NCBI GenBank assembly: GCA_041499965.1
Contig: JBGQLG010000008.1
Span: forward strand, 7,096-71,095
Direction: 5' to 3'
DNA from: AR5 sp041499965
GTDB taxonomy: Bacteria > Methylomirabilota > Methylomirabilia > Rokubacteriales > CSP1-6
Length of the DNA: 64,000 bases
A program made the position numbers and the translations under genes. The notes under the pieces were generated by a model. The model did not search any database. It saw nothing but the letters and a program-made list of their open reading frames with translations, and was not told the DNA's origin. Below, one piece after another: positions 50,179 through 58,740 of this stretch (the first letter of the stretch is position 1; each line of letters starts with the position of its first letter).

Positions 50179-50649
50179 TCAGGCCCCGGCCACGCGCAGC
50201 TCCAGCACGACCGCCTCCTCGCCGCCCCGATGCTCGACGCCGACCGACTCGAAGCCGCACGCCCGGAACATGGCCAGCGAGCGCACGTTGTGGGCGAGCA
50301 CGGTCGCCCGCGGCCGCACGTCGGTGCGCTCCGCCCGCAGCGCGCGCACGGCCTGGCTCAGCATGGCGCGGCCCTGGCCGTGGCCGCGACGCTCGGGCGC
50401 CACCGCGACGTCGATCTCGGCCACGTCGCCGTCGAGGTCGAAGCGCACCTGCCCCACCGGCCCAGCGGCGTCGGCGAAGATCCACAGCCGGGTCGCGTCG
50501 GAGTCCAGGCGCTGCCGCAGCCACGCCACGTGGGCGTCGTAGGGGATCGGCGCCTTGCTGAACGCGTGGCGCCGCGTCTCGGCGTCGTTGGCCCAGCGCC
50601 AGAGCAGCGCCGCGTCGTCCATGGCCGCCTCACGCCGGCTCAGCGCCAT
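50179..50649 (-). CDS. pseH: GNAT N-acetyltransferase, PseH-like
   Basis: 156-residue GNAT-fold protein. The N-terminus DDAALLWRWANDAETRRHAF fits PseH/RimJ-type enzymes. Strand and CoA loop: AEIDVAVAPERRGHGQGRAM (Q/RxxGxG/A pattern RRGHGQG) and SQAVRALRAERTDVRPRATV. Placed between pseI and a carbamoyltransferase gene, it probably acetylates the C4 amine of the pseudaminate precursor with acetyl-CoA. ATG 50649 overlaps the pseI end by 20 bases; ATG 50622 is an alternative but cuts the usual first strand. Slightly shorter than Campylobacter PseH. Confidence 0.78.
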   Translation of the reverse strand: MALSRREAAMDDAALLWRWANDAETRRHAFSKAPIPYDAHVAWLRQRLDSDATRLWIFADAAGPVGQVRFDLDGDVAEIDVAVAPERRGHGQGRAMLSQAVRALRAERTDVRPRATVLAHNVRSLAMFRACGFESVGVEHRGGEEAVVLELRVAGA

Positions 50650-51691
50650 CCTCCACCATCGCCGCGGTGATCGGCGCGTCGGCCGCGATCGCCCGCGCCG
50701 CCCGCCGCCCCAGCAGCGTCGGATACGCGGTGGGCGGCAGGCCGGGTGCGTTGACGCCGTTGCGGAGCACGCGGGCGTTGTCGGCCGAGAACGCCTCGCC
50801 GGCGCCGATGGGCCGAATGGCGAACACCGAGCGCAGCGCGAACTGGCGCAACTCGTTCTCGACCGGCTGGAGCTTCTTGTCCCCGGTGCCCAGCACCGCC
50901 TCGGCCTGGTGCACCGCCCGCACCAGCTCCTTCAGCTCGTGCGGCTCGACGGCGAAGCGCTGGTCGGGGCCGGGCATCCGGTTGCTCAGCGTGAAGTGCT
51001 TCTCGATCACGCAGGCGCCCAGCGCGACGGCGACGACCGGCGCGATGACCGGGTCGCGCGAGTGGTCGGAGAGGCCGACGAGGTGGCCGGTGGCCTGGGC
51101 CAGGGTCACGATCGCGCGCGCGTTGACCGCCCCGGGCGGCGTGGGATAGGCGGCCGTGCACTGCAGCACCACGAGATCACGGTTGCCCACCTCGCGGGCG
51201 ACGTCGAGCAGCGGCCGCACCTCGTCGAGCGTGTGGGCGCCGGTCGAGGCGAACACCGGTTTGCCGCGGGCGAGCACCGCACGGGCCAGCGGCAGGTGGC
51301 TCATCTCGTACGAGGCCAGCTTGAAGGCCGGCACGTAGGGGTCGAGCAGCTCCACCCATTCCTCGTCGAACGGCGTGCAGAGGAAATGGACGCCACGGGC
51401 GCGGCAGTGGTCGGCCAGCGTGGGCAGCCACGCCGGCGACAGCTCCATCGCCTCGATGATGTCGTAGATCGGACGCGGATCGTTCAGGTAGTCCGACATC
51501 CCGGCCGTGCGCGGATACAGCGTGCGGGCCCGGAACCCCTGGAACTTCACGGCGTCGGCGCCGGCCTCGGCCGCCACGTCGATGAGGGCCAGCGCCTGCT
51601 CGAGGTTGCCGTTGTGGTTGGAGCCGGCCTCGGCGATGACGTAGCAGGGCTCGCCGGTGCCGATCCACCGCTCGCCGACCTTGATCCTCAT
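50630..51691 (-). CDS. pseI: Pseudaminic acid / nonulosonate synthase (NeuB family)
   Basis: Condenses phosphoenolpyruvate with a 6-deoxy-2,4-diacetamido hexose to form the nonulosonic acid. 353 residues. TIM-barrel domain: GEPCYVIAEAGSNHNGNLEQ, LIDVAAEAGADAVKFQGFRA, GVHFLCTPFDEEWVELLD and CVIEKHFTLSNRMPGPDQRF. C-terminal SAF (antifreeze-like) domain from about residue 290: SVFAIRPIGAGEAFSADNAR. Motif style is shared by NeuB, LegI and PseI. The flanking pseB, pseC and pseG decide for PseI. ATG 51691 overlaps the upstream stop. Confidence 0.85.
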   Translation of the reverse strand: MRIKVGERWIGTGEPCYVIAEAGSNHNGNLEQALALIDVAAEAGADAVKFQGFRARTLYPRTAGMSDYLNDPRPIYDIIEAMELSPAWLPTLADHCRARGVHFLCTPFDEEWVELLDPYVPAFKLASYEMSHLPLARAVLARGKPVFASTGAHTLDEVRPLLDVAREVGNRDLVVLQCTAAYPTPPGAVNARAIVTLAQATGHLVGLSDHSRDPVIAPVVAVALGACVIEKHFTLSNRMPGPDQRFAVEPHELKELVRAVHQAEAVLGTGDKKLQPVENELRQFALRSVFAIRPIGAGEAFSADNARVLRNGVNAPGLPPTAYPTLLGRRAARAIAADAPITAAMVEDGAEPA

Positions 51692-52965
51692 CGTGGGCCT
51701 CCGCCGCCCTCGTTCAGCGAGGACGCCAGATCGAGCAGGCGGTCCGACGCCTTGCCGTCGTCGAATCCCACGAACTTCTCGAGATAGTGCGCGCGCGCGG
51801 CCGGCTCGAGCGGAAAGTCGGCCAGCCGGCGGCGGGGGAAGTCGGCGACCATCTGCTCGACGCTCAGCGGATAGGTCACGCCCGGGAAGCTGAAGCTGCT
51901 GCCGGGTTCCGTCGACAGAAACCACTCCCGCCAGATCGGCGGGAAGCCGAGATCGTCGCCGTCGGCCGTCACGCAGATCGACGGTACGGCCGCGTAGGCC
52001 GCCTCGTAGGCCACCGTGCTGAAGAAGTGCAGGCAGAGCGAGGCGATGCTCATCAGCTCGAGGATCGTGGCCGGGTAGTCCGTCTGCTCGTAGAGCACGT
52101 GATCAGCCACCCGGGCCAGGTAGTCGGCCACGCGGTCCTTGGGCCGCGCCTTGACGACGAGGGCGGCGCCGTTGGCATCGCAGAAGGCGCGCACGGCCTT
52201 CACCACGCCGCGGTCGTCCCAACCGCCGTCGATGTGGCGCGCATACCGGCGCCCGCGTCCGAGTCGTGTGGCCAGCCGCTGGTGCAGCCGGCGCGCGCCG
52301 TAGACGTGATGGACCCAGAACGTCCGCGGGTTGCTCTGAAATGGGAACGGACAGTACACGACGACGGGGACGCGGGCGTCGAGGCGGAGCCGGCCGCGCA
52401 CCGCGGCGGGATCGATCGCGTGGAACTGATCCATCTCCGGAAATCCGACCACGGCCGCCCGGCGCCGCATCGTCGCCGCCACCGCCCCGTCGTCGATCGG
52501 CGCCGCCTCCCGGCCGAGCGCGCGAGCCCGGTTGAACTCGAGAATCCGCAGCGAGTCGGCGGCCCGGGCGCGCCAGTGCTCGGTGTGCACGCCGATCGCG
52601 TCGAAGGCCGTGCGACCGTGCGCATCCACCATGCCCCCGAGGTCGAGCGTGTACTGCAGACCGAGCCAGCGCGCGCGGCCGCCGGACGCCAGGCCCGACG
52701 GCGGTCGCAGCGTGACGACGACGTCGCGGTCCGCGTCGGCCAGCAGCCTGTCGAGACCGGCGTCGCCGGAGTACGGCCGCCGGCGCGGCTGGCCCTGGCG
52801 GAACGCCGGGGCCGCCTCGCGCTGCTCGCGCGCCCGCCGGCCCTTGAGCGCTTCGTCGCCGGCCTCCCAGCACTCGGTGTCCCAGCCGCGAGCCAGCGCG
52901 CGATCGACGACGGGGCCGAGGAGCCGGTAGTAGTTGCGCCGCTGGACGAGGAACGCGATTTTCAT
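51688..52965 (-). CDS. Unnamed GT-B-like protein in the pse operon
   Basis: 425 residues, unnamed. The N-terminal MKIAFLVQRRNYYRLLGPVV is a typical nucleotide-fold start. The second half has VVVYCPFPFQSNPRTFWVHH, AALVVKARPKDRVADYLARV, and the GT-B-like donor-loop pattern LELMSIASLCLHFFSTVAYE (Ser/Thr-rich, Glu following), as in CDP-glycerol glycerophosphotransferase and some capsule transferases. There is no signal peptide or membrane segment. It lies between pseG and pseI with 4-base overlaps to both, so it may transfer the nonulosonate or handle its precursor. Function inferred only from fold and position. Confidence 0.65.
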   Translation of the reverse strand: MKIAFLVQRRNYYRLLGPVVDRALARGWDTECWEAGDEALKGRRAREQREAAPAFRQGQPRRRPYSGDAGLDRLLADADRDVVVTLRPPSGLASGGRARWLGLQYTLDLGGMVDAHGRTAFDAIGVHTEHWRARAADSLRILEFNRARALGREAAPIDDGAVAATMRRRAAVVGFPEMDQFHAIDPAAVRGRLRLDARVPVVVYCPFPFQSNPRTFWVHHVYGARRLHQRLATRLGRGRRYARHIDGGWDDRGVVKAVRAFCDANGAALVVKARPKDRVADYLARVADHVLYEQTDYPATILELMSIASLCLHFFSTVAYEAAYAAVPSICVTADGDDLGFPPIWREWFLSTEPGSSFSFPGVTYPLSVEQMVADFPRRRLADFPLEPAARAHYLEKFVGFDDGKASDRLLDLASSLNEGGGGPR

Positions 52966-53942
52966 CGGGCGCCCTCCGCCAGACCCACCGCGCCGCACGC
53001 GCTCAGGATCGCCGTCGCCGCGCGGCCGGCTCCCCGCCCGTCCACGGCGTTGCGCCCGCGCGCGGCGAGCGTCCGACGGAGCGTCGCGTCGCCCGCCACG
53101 CGCGCGATCGCCGCCTCCAGCGACCGCTCGGCGGCCACGATGAGCCCGGCGCGCGCCATCTCACCGACGTTGAGCGTCTGGTTGTCGGCCAGCACCGTCG
53201 CCACCACGGGCACGCCCGAGGCCAGGCACTCGTAGAGCGTCATCCCGCCGCCGCTCACGACCACGTCGGCACGCGCGATGAGCGGCCGCAGCGAGGGCAG
53301 CCCGCGATGCACGGTGACCGGGCCGCCGGCGAGCTCCGGCGTCGGCACGACCGTGGCCACGTCGATCGCCGCCGCGGGCACGGCGCGCCGCACCGCCGCG
53401 ACGGCCGTCGCCAGCAGCGGCGCCGTATCGGCGTCGCCCCCGAGCGTCACCAGCACACGCCGGACCGCGTCCACCGGCGCGCGGGTCACCGGCTCGCCGA
53501 ACGCGGGATCGAGCAGCGCGTACTGGGGACCGAGCAGCCGCACCGTGTCGGGATCGGTGCGATAGGCCAGGCGCGCCGCGGGCCAGCCACCGTTGACGAC
53601 GATCGAGACCGGCAACACGCGGTCGGCGAGGTCGTCCACCGCGACGACGCACGGGACCTGGGCGCGGAGATCGCGCAGCATCGCCTCGTCGGCTCGATAG
53701 GAATCGACGACCACGGCGTCGGGACGTCGCGCGTCGAGAGCCGCGCGCAGCGCCGATCGGTCGGCGAGCCAGTCGAGCGCCACGGCCGGCGCCGGCTCCC
53801 ATCCCTCGCCGGCGACGCGCAGATCCACGGTGGCGCCGGCGGCCGCCAGCGCCGTCGCCAGGGCCTGGCAGCGGCGCAGGTGCCCGAGGCCGACGCCGCG
53901 GCCCGCCTCGGCCAGGACGGTGACGACGGGCCCCGGGGTCAT
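52962..53942 (-). CDS. pseG: UDP-2,4-diacetamido-2,4,6-trideoxy-L-altropyranose hydrolase
   Basis: Cleaves UDP from the diacetamido trideoxy sugar before condensation by PseI. 326 residues with a GT-B-like fold. N-terminal VLAEAGRGVGLGHLRRCQAL carries the conserved Gly-His-xx-Arg motif with the catalytic His region. VVDSYRADEAMLRDLRAQVP, then VVVNGG-type IVVNGGWPAARLAY, VTLGGDADTAPLLATAVAAV, and ADVVVSGGGMTLYECLASGV at the nucleotide site. ATG 53942 overlaps the pseC stop (ATGA). Position and motifs agree, so the call is good. Confidence 0.87.
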   Translation of the reverse strand: MTPGPVVTVLAEAGRGVGLGHLRRCQALATALAAAGATVDLRVAGEGWEPAPAVALDWLADRSALRAALDARRPDAVVVDSYRADEAMLRDLRAQVPCVVAVDDLADRVLPVSIVVNGGWPAARLAYRTDPDTVRLLGPQYALLDPAFGEPVTRAPVDAVRRVLVTLGGDADTAPLLATAVAAVRRAVPAAAIDVATVVPTPELAGGPVTVHRGLPSLRPLIARADVVVSGGGMTLYECLASGVPVVATVLADNQTLNVGEMARAGLIVAAERSLEAAIARVAGDATLRRTLAARGRNAVDGRGAGRAATAILSACGAVGLAEGAR

Positions 53943-55129
53943 CGCTGGTAGTGCCCCAGGACCTTCCACAGCGCGGCCACGACGTCCTCGACGTCGGCGT
54001 CGGTCATGCCGGGGAAGATGGGCAGCGAGAAGATGCGAGACGTCGCGTCCTCGGCGACCGGGCACAGCCCGCGGGCATAGCCCAGCCGTGCGTAGTAGGG
54101 ATGCCAGTACGCCGGCACGTAGTGCATCGTCACGCCGATGCCCTCGGCTCGCAACGCGGTGAACACCGCGTCGCGTCCCACGCGCAGCCGTGGGGGCTCG
54201 ACCAGCACCGGGAAGATGTGCCAGGCGTGCCGCACGTCGGGCGCAATGCGCGGCACCGCCAGCCCGGGCAGGTCCTTCAGCGCGACGACGTACCGCTCGG
54301 CGATCGCCTCGCGCTTGGCCAGGAACTGGCCGAGCTTGGGGAGCTGCGAGAGGCCCAGCGCGCACTGGATGTCGGTCAGGCGGTAGTTGAACCCCAGATC
54401 GACCATCGGCGACCACAGCGCGCCGCTGGCCTGGCGATCGGCGCTGTCGACGGCAATGCCGTGGTTGCGGAACCGGCGCAGCCGCCGGGCCAGCTCGTCG
54501 TCGTCGGTCGTCACCACGCCGCCCTCCCCGGTGGTCACGTGCTTGACGGGATGGAGGCTGAAGATCGTCAGGTCGCTCAGCGAGCCGACCGGCCGCCCGG
54601 CCGCCTCGGCCCCGAGCGCGTGGGCGGCGTCCTCGACGACGAGCACGCCCCGCCGGCGGGCCAGCGCCCGGAGGGTGTCGAGCTCGCACGGCTGGCCGGC
54701 GAAGTCCACCGGCGCCAGCACGCGCGTCTTCGGGGTCAGCGCGGCCTCGGCACACGCGGGATCGAGGTTCAGCGTGTCGGCGCGGATGTCGGCAAAGACG
54801 GGCCGCGCGCCGAGATAGAGGGCGGCGTTGGACGTGCCCACGAAGGTCAGCGGCGTGGTCACGACCTCGTCGCCGGCGCCGACGCCCGCCGCGAACATCG
54901 CCGCGTGCAGCGCCGCCGTCCCCGAGCTGACCGCCACGGCGTGGCGGGCGCCCACCCGCGCCGCGAAGCAGGCCTCGAACTCGGCCACCGTGGGCCCGGT
55001 GGTGAGGAACGTCCCGCGCAGCACCGCGGTCACGGCGGCGACGTCGTCGTCGCCGATGAGCTGGCGACCGTACGGCAGCAGGGCGGCCCGCACCGGCCGT
55101 CCCCCCTCGATGGCCAGGCGCTCACCCAC
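53939..55129 (-). CDS. pseC: UDP-4-keto-6-deoxy-N-acetyl-L-altrosamine aminotransferase
   Basis: 396-residue DegT/DnrJ-fold PLP enzyme that aminates C4 of the PseB product with glutamate. The Schiff-base Lys is present in IFSLHPVKHVTTGEGGVVTT, unlike the ColD-like gene. VVTTPLTFVGTSNAALYLGA, VLVVEDAAHALGAEAAGRPV, GFNYRLTDIQCALGLSQLPK and IFPVLVEPPRLRVGRDAVF are as in PseC. It overlaps pseB (8 bases) and pseG (4 bases). The start at 55129 gives MGERLAIEGGRPVRAALLPY, typical of the family. Confidence 0.9.
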   Translation of the reverse strand: MGERLAIEGGRPVRAALLPYGRQLIGDDDVAAVTAVLRGTFLTTGPTVAEFEACFAARVGARHAVAVSSGTAALHAAMFAAGVGAGDEVVTTPLTFVGTSNAALYLGARPVFADIRADTLNLDPACAEAALTPKTRVLAPVDFAGQPCELDTLRALARRRGVLVVEDAAHALGAEAAGRPVGSLSDLTIFSLHPVKHVTTGEGGVVTTDDDELARRLRRFRNHGIAVDSADRQASGALWSPMVDLGFNYRLTDIQCALGLSQLPKLGQFLAKREAIAERYVVALKDLPGLAVPRIAPDVRHAWHIFPVLVEPPRLRVGRDAVFTALRAEGIGVTMHYVPAYWHPYYARLGYARGLCPVAEDATSRIFSLPIFPGMTDADVEDVVAALWKVLGHYQR

Positions 55130-56108
55130 GCGCCAGCTCCTGCATCTGGGCCGGCGACAGCCAGTGCCCGTTGGTCTCGCTCGAGTAGCGGAAGCCGGTG
55201 CCCGGCCGCTTGCCGCCCTCCAACCCGGTGAAGGCCCACGAGGGATAGATCGGCTCCAGCACGAACATGTCGTCGTGCTCGACGACCTGGCGGCTCTCCT
55301 CCTCGGCGATGAGCGTCTCGTGCAGCTTCTCGCCGGGGCGGATGCCGATCACGTCCACCCGGCAGCCGGGCGCCACCGAGTCGACCAGGTCGAGGATTCG
55401 CATGCTGGGGATCTTGGGCACGAAGATCTCGCCGCCGTGCATCAGCTCCGTGCAGCGGACGGCGAAGCCCACGCCCTCCTCCAGACGCAGCCAGAAGCGC
55501 GTCATGCCGGGATCCGTCACCGTGACCGTGCCCGTCGCTCGCTGGGCGGCGAACAGCGGGATGACGCTCCCGCGGCTGCCGATGACGTTGCCGTACCGGA
55601 CCACGCTGAAGATCGTGCCGCGGCCGTAGCCGTAGGCGTTGCCCTGCACGAAGAGCTTCTCGGCGCAGAGCTTGGTGGCACCGTACAGGTTGATCGGGTT
55701 GACCGCCTTGTCGGTGCTGATGGCCATCACCCGCTTGACGCCCTGGTCGATGGCGGCGTCGATGACGTTCTGGGCGCCGATGACGTTGGTCTGGATGGCC
55801 TCGAACGGATTGTACTCGCAGGAGGGGATCTGCTTGAGCGCCGCGGCGTGGACGACCACGTCGATGCCGTGCATGGCCCGCTGCAGCCGGTCGCGATCGC
55901 GGACGTCGCCGACGAAGAAGCGCAGCGAGGGATGCTTGAGCCGCGCCATCATCTCCGACTGCTTGAGCTCGTCGCGGCTGAAGACGACCAGCCGGCGCGG
56001 CCGGTATCGTTCCAGCATGACGTCGACAAACTTGTTGCCGAACGACCCGGTACCCCCGGTCACCAGCACCGCCGCCTCGCTCCAGTCGAGCGCGCCCCTC
56101 ACCGTCAC
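55122..56108 (-). CDS. pseB: UDP-N-acetylglucosamine 4,6-dehydratase (inverting)
   Basis: First enzyme of the pseudaminic acid pathway: dehydrates UDP-GlcNAc and inverts C5. 328 residues. Cofactor motif VLVTGGTGSFGNKFVDVMLE, FSRDELKQSEMMARLKHPSL, the characteristic HAAALKQIPSCEYNPFEAIQ, MAISTDKAVNPINLYGATKL with the YX3K pair, and RYGNVIGSRGSVIPLFAAQR. The C-terminal IGIRPGEKLHETLIAEEESR is also typical of PseB/FlaA1 rather than of the retaining dehydratases. It heads the pse genes after the ABC exporter. Confidence 0.93.
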   Translation of the reverse strand: MTVRGALDWSEAAVLVTGGTGSFGNKFVDVMLERYRPRRLVVFSRDELKQSEMMARLKHPSLRFFVGDVRDRDRLQRAMHGIDVVVHAAALKQIPSCEYNPFEAIQTNVIGAQNVIDAAIDQGVKRVMAISTDKAVNPINLYGATKLCAEKLFVQGNAYGYGRGTIFSVVRYGNVIGSRGSVIPLFAAQRATGTVTVTDPGMTRFWLRLEEGVGFAVRCTELMHGGEIFVPKIPSMRILDLVDSVAPGCRVDVIGIRPGEKLHETLIAEEESRQVVEHDDMFVLEPIYPSWAFTGLEGGKRPGTGFRYSSETNGHWLSPAQMQELARG

Positions 56109-56124
56109 GGGTCCCCCGCCGCGC

Positions 56125-57972
56125 TCACCGCACGCGCTCCAGCGCGGCGGTGTCGCCGAATTGCAGGCGATGCAGATGGCGGTACGTCTCGCTCCGCTCC
56201 AGCAGCTCCGCGTGCCGTCCCACCGCCTCCACGCCTGCGCGGCCGAGCACGACGATGCGGTCGGCCCGCAGCACCGTGGACAGGCGGTGGGCGATCACCA
56301 GCGCGGTCGTGCCCTGCACCGCCCGGTCGATGGCCTCCCAGACCACGCGCTCCGACTCGCTGTCGAGCGCGCTGGTGGCCTCGTCGAGCACGAGGACGGC
56401 GGGCCGGCCGACCACCGCCCGCGCGATGGCGACACGCTGGCGCTGGCCGCCCGACAGGCGGATGCCGCGATCACCGACCAGCGTGGCGTAGCCGTCCGGC
56501 AGCTCCGTGACGAAGTCGTGGGCGTTGGCCACCCGGGCGGCGCGGAGCACCTCGGCCTCGTCCAGTCCCTCGCGGCCGTAGACGATGTTGTCGCGGATGG
56601 TGGTGTTGAAGAGCAGCGCCTCCTGGGAGACGACGCCGAACAGTCGCCGGTACTCGGCCTGGCGCAGGGTGCGCACGTCGCGTCCGTCGAGCGACACCAC
56701 GCCCGTCACCGGATCGTAGAACCGCAGCAGCAGGTCGGCCACGGTGGACTTGCCCACGCCGCTGGCGCCCACCAGCGCCACCATCTCGCCGCGGACGATC
56801 TCGAAGCTCACGCCCTGCAGCACCGGCTCGTCGCCGTAGCTGAACGACACGTCGGCGAAGACGATGCGGTCGCGGAACTCCCCGACGGGTTCGGTGCCGT
56901 CGGTCGTCTCGGGCCGCGCGGCGAACAGCTCGGCCACGCGCCCGGTCGCCGCCAGCACGCCCTGCACGGTGGACCAGGCCCCCGCCAGCAGGCCGATCTG
57001 GGCGACCGCGGCCCGGCCCACGTAGAGGAAGAGGAAGAACGTCGCCGCCGTCAGCCGGCCGGCCAGGAGCTCGTACACGGCCAGCAGGATCAGCCCGGCC
57101 TCGACCACGTAGTTGACGAAGCTCCGCGCCGGCTCCTCGATGTGCTTGTGGGCGCTCCGCTTGACGTTGACGCGAACGACGTCGGCCAGCACGCGGGCCA
57201 GCCGCCCCTGCTCGAAGGCCTCGGCGCCGAACGACTTCACCGTCCGGATGCTCAGCAGCGTCTCCTGGAAGCGGGCGGCCACCTCGGCCAGCAGCGAGAA
57301 CTGGTCGGTCATGAAGCGCCGCACCGGTCCGCGGACACCGCGGGTGACCAGCCAGTGCAGCACGACCGCCGCCAGCGCCGCACCGACCAGGCGCGGGCTC
57401 GTGCTGGCCAGCAGGTATCCGTAGAAGAGGATCAGCAGCGGCGCGCTGAAGAGCGTTCCCACGATCGTCTCCAGCCCGTGGGTGGCGGCCAGCGTGTCGT
57501 TGGACAGCCGCGACACCAGCTCGCCCGTGCGGTGGCGGGTGAAGAAGCTCATGGACAGCGTCAGGATGTGACGGAAGAGGTCGGCCTGCAGCGCCGTACC
57601 GGCGCGCATGCGGATCCACAGCCCCAGCATGTAGTTCCCGAAGTCGAGGATCGCCTTGATCGTGCCGACGCCGACGTAGGCCAGGCACAGCAGCGCGATG
57701 GCGCGGAACCGGTCGTCCACCGCGCTGACACCGATCCAGGCGAAGAACGCGGCGCCGAGGTTGCTCAGGGTCAGGCCGGTCACCCGCGACGGAGGCGCGC
57801 CGGCGCCGCCGAGGGCCAGGTTCAGGATCGGCGCCATCAGGATCGGGAACACCGCCGCCAGCACGGTGCCGATCGCGCTGCCGATCAGCAGCAGCGTGAC
57901 GGCGGGCCAGTGCGGGGCGACGTAGCGCCGCAGCAGCCAGGCGAACCGGCGCAGATCGTCCGCCCGCTTCAT
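56125..57972 (-). CDS. MsbA-like lipid/glycolipid ABC exporter
   Basis: 615 residues, one half-transporter that works as a homodimer. N-terminal six-helix membrane domain (about 1-310; LLLIGSAIGTVLAAVFPILM, SMSFFTRHRTGELVSRLSND) fused to an ABC ATPase: Walker A ALVGASGVGKSTVADLLLRF, Q-loop GVVSQEALLFNTTIRDNIVY, signature GIRLSGGQRQRVAIARAVVG, Walker B VLVLDEATSALDSES and the H-loop AHRLST. It most likely flips a lipid-linked oligosaccharide or lipid A precursor. Its position between the cluster regulator and pseB favours the former. ATG 57972 overlaps the regulator stop. Confidence 0.9.
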   Translation of the reverse strand: MKRADDLRRFAWLLRRYVAPHWPAVTLLLIGSAIGTVLAAVFPILMAPILNLALGGAGAPPSRVTGLTLSNLGAAFFAWIGVSAVDDRFRAIALLCLAYVGVGTIKAILDFGNYMLGLWIRMRAGTALQADLFRHILTLSMSFFTRHRTGELVSRLSNDTLAATHGLETIVGTLFSAPLLILFYGYLLASTSPRLVGAALAAVVLHWLVTRGVRGPVRRFMTDQFSLLAEVAARFQETLLSIRTVKSFGAEAFEQGRLARVLADVVRVNVKRSAHKHIEEPARSFVNYVVEAGLILLAVYELLAGRLTAATFFLFLYVGRAAVAQIGLLAGAWSTVQGVLAATGRVAELFAARPETTDGTEPVGEFRDRIVFADVSFSYGDEPVLQGVSFEIVRGEMVALVGASGVGKSTVADLLLRFYDPVTGVVSLDGRDVRTLRQAEYRRLFGVVSQEALLFNTTIRDNIVYGREGLDEAEVLRAARVANAHDFVTELPDGYATLVGDRGIRLSGGQRQRVAIARAVVGRPAVLVLDEATSALDSESERVVWEAIDRAVQGTTALVIAHRLSTVLRADRIVVLGRAGVEAVGRHAELLERSETYRHLHRLQFGDTAALERVR

Positions 57973-58598
57973 GCGCGCTGCCCGTTGGCGACCGGCGCCG
58001 CGGCGCGCAGCGTGACGCACTTGTCGCGGGGCACGCCGCTGGCGACCAGCATGTCGATGGTCGCGTCGGGACGCTCGAAGGTCGCCACCACCACCGCGTC
58101 GAGATCCTCGCCCGTCAGCTCCGCGACGCCCCGGACGGGGAAGCCGAGGAAGCGACCAGCGGGCTCGGGACCGAACACGGCGACGGGCTCCAGCCCCAGC
58201 TCGCGCAGCGTGAGGTACGCCAGCTCGGCCGCCTCGCCCGTGCCGTAGAACGCCACCCGCTTGAGCCCGTCGGCGGCCATGCGCCCCAGCGCCTCGCGCA
58301 GCGTCTGCCGCGTGCGCCGGTACAGCCGGAGCGAGTAGACCATGTGCTCGTAGGTGAGCCGGCTCTTCTCGGCCAGCCCCTTCGGCGTCAGCAGGTAGCG
58401 TAACCGCTTGCGGGCGGCCGGGCGGTCGTTGAAGTGGACGACCTTGATGTAGCCCTTGCGGGCCAGGCGCTTGAGGCACAGGTTGGCGAGGCCGAGCGCG
58501 ACGCCGAGACGCTCGGCCAGCGCGCGCTGGGTCAGTGGCGTGCCTTCCTCGATCGCGGTGAGCAGCCGCAGGTCGCGGTCGAGGTGGCGCTCGCTCAC
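57969..58598 (-). CDS. MarR-type EPS-associated regulator with C-terminal nucleotide-fold domain
   Basis: 209 residues. The N-terminal winged helix (about 1-95; LRLLTAIEEGTPLTQRALAE, LGVALGLANLCLKRLARKGY, LRYLLTPKGLAEKSRLTYEH) is like the MarR-family regulators that head exopolysaccharide clusters. The C-terminal half (about 115-205) is Rossmann-like: VAFYGTGEAAELAYLTLREL, VAVFGPEPAGRFLGFPVRGV and DLDAVVVATFERPDA. This could sense a nucleotide sugar or cofactor. It leads an operon through the exporter and pse genes. A perfect palindrome overlaps its likely promoter start, so autoregulation is probable. GTG start at 58598. Confidence 0.8.
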   Translation of the reverse strand: MSERHLDRDLRLLTAIEEGTPLTQRALAERLGVALGLANLCLKRLARKGYIKVVHFNDRPAARKRLRYLLTPKGLAEKSRLTYEHMVYSLRLYRRTRQTLREALGRMAADGLKRVAFYGTGEAAELAYLTLRELGLEPVAVFGPEPAGRFLGFPVRGVAELTGEDLDAVVVATFERPDATIDMLVASGVPRDKCVTLRAAAPVANGQRA

Positions 58599-58620
58599 GG
58601 GGTCGTCCGGGGGGGCTGCA

Positions 58621-58637
58621 TGTTCAACACTTGAACA
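58621..58637. promoter_or_regulatory. Perfect 17-bp operator palindrome
   Basis: TGTTCAA-CAC-TTGAACA lies 22 bases before the regulator start codon and over the predicted transcription start (about 58634) of the promoter at 58641-58670. Such placement fits repression by the MarR-type protein encoded next. I did not notice a second identical copy in the window. Confidence 0.75.
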
Positions 58638-58640
58638 CGG

Positions 58641-58670
58641 ATTGCAGCACAGGAGCTACCACGGGGTCAA
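58641..58670 (-). promoter_or_regulatory. Promoter of the EPS regulator / exporter / pse operon
   Basis: On the minus strand TTGACC (58665-58670, 5 of 6) and TGCAAT (58641-58646, 4 of 6) with an 18-bp spacer. The predicted start is inside the operator palindrome, leaving a leader of about 36 nt. Confidence 0.5.
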
Positions 58671-58740
58671 CCTCTCATGTCCGGGTCGTGGCGCCCCCAC
58701 CCGACACCGGGCGGGGCCGCGAGGCAGGGAGTGGGAGCCG

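Noticed and set aside
53939..55129. Second ColD-like 3-dehydratase
   Set aside because: Same fold as the gene at 32909, but it keeps the PLP Lys (LHPVKHVTTGEGG) and lies between pseB and pseG, so it is an aminotransferase.
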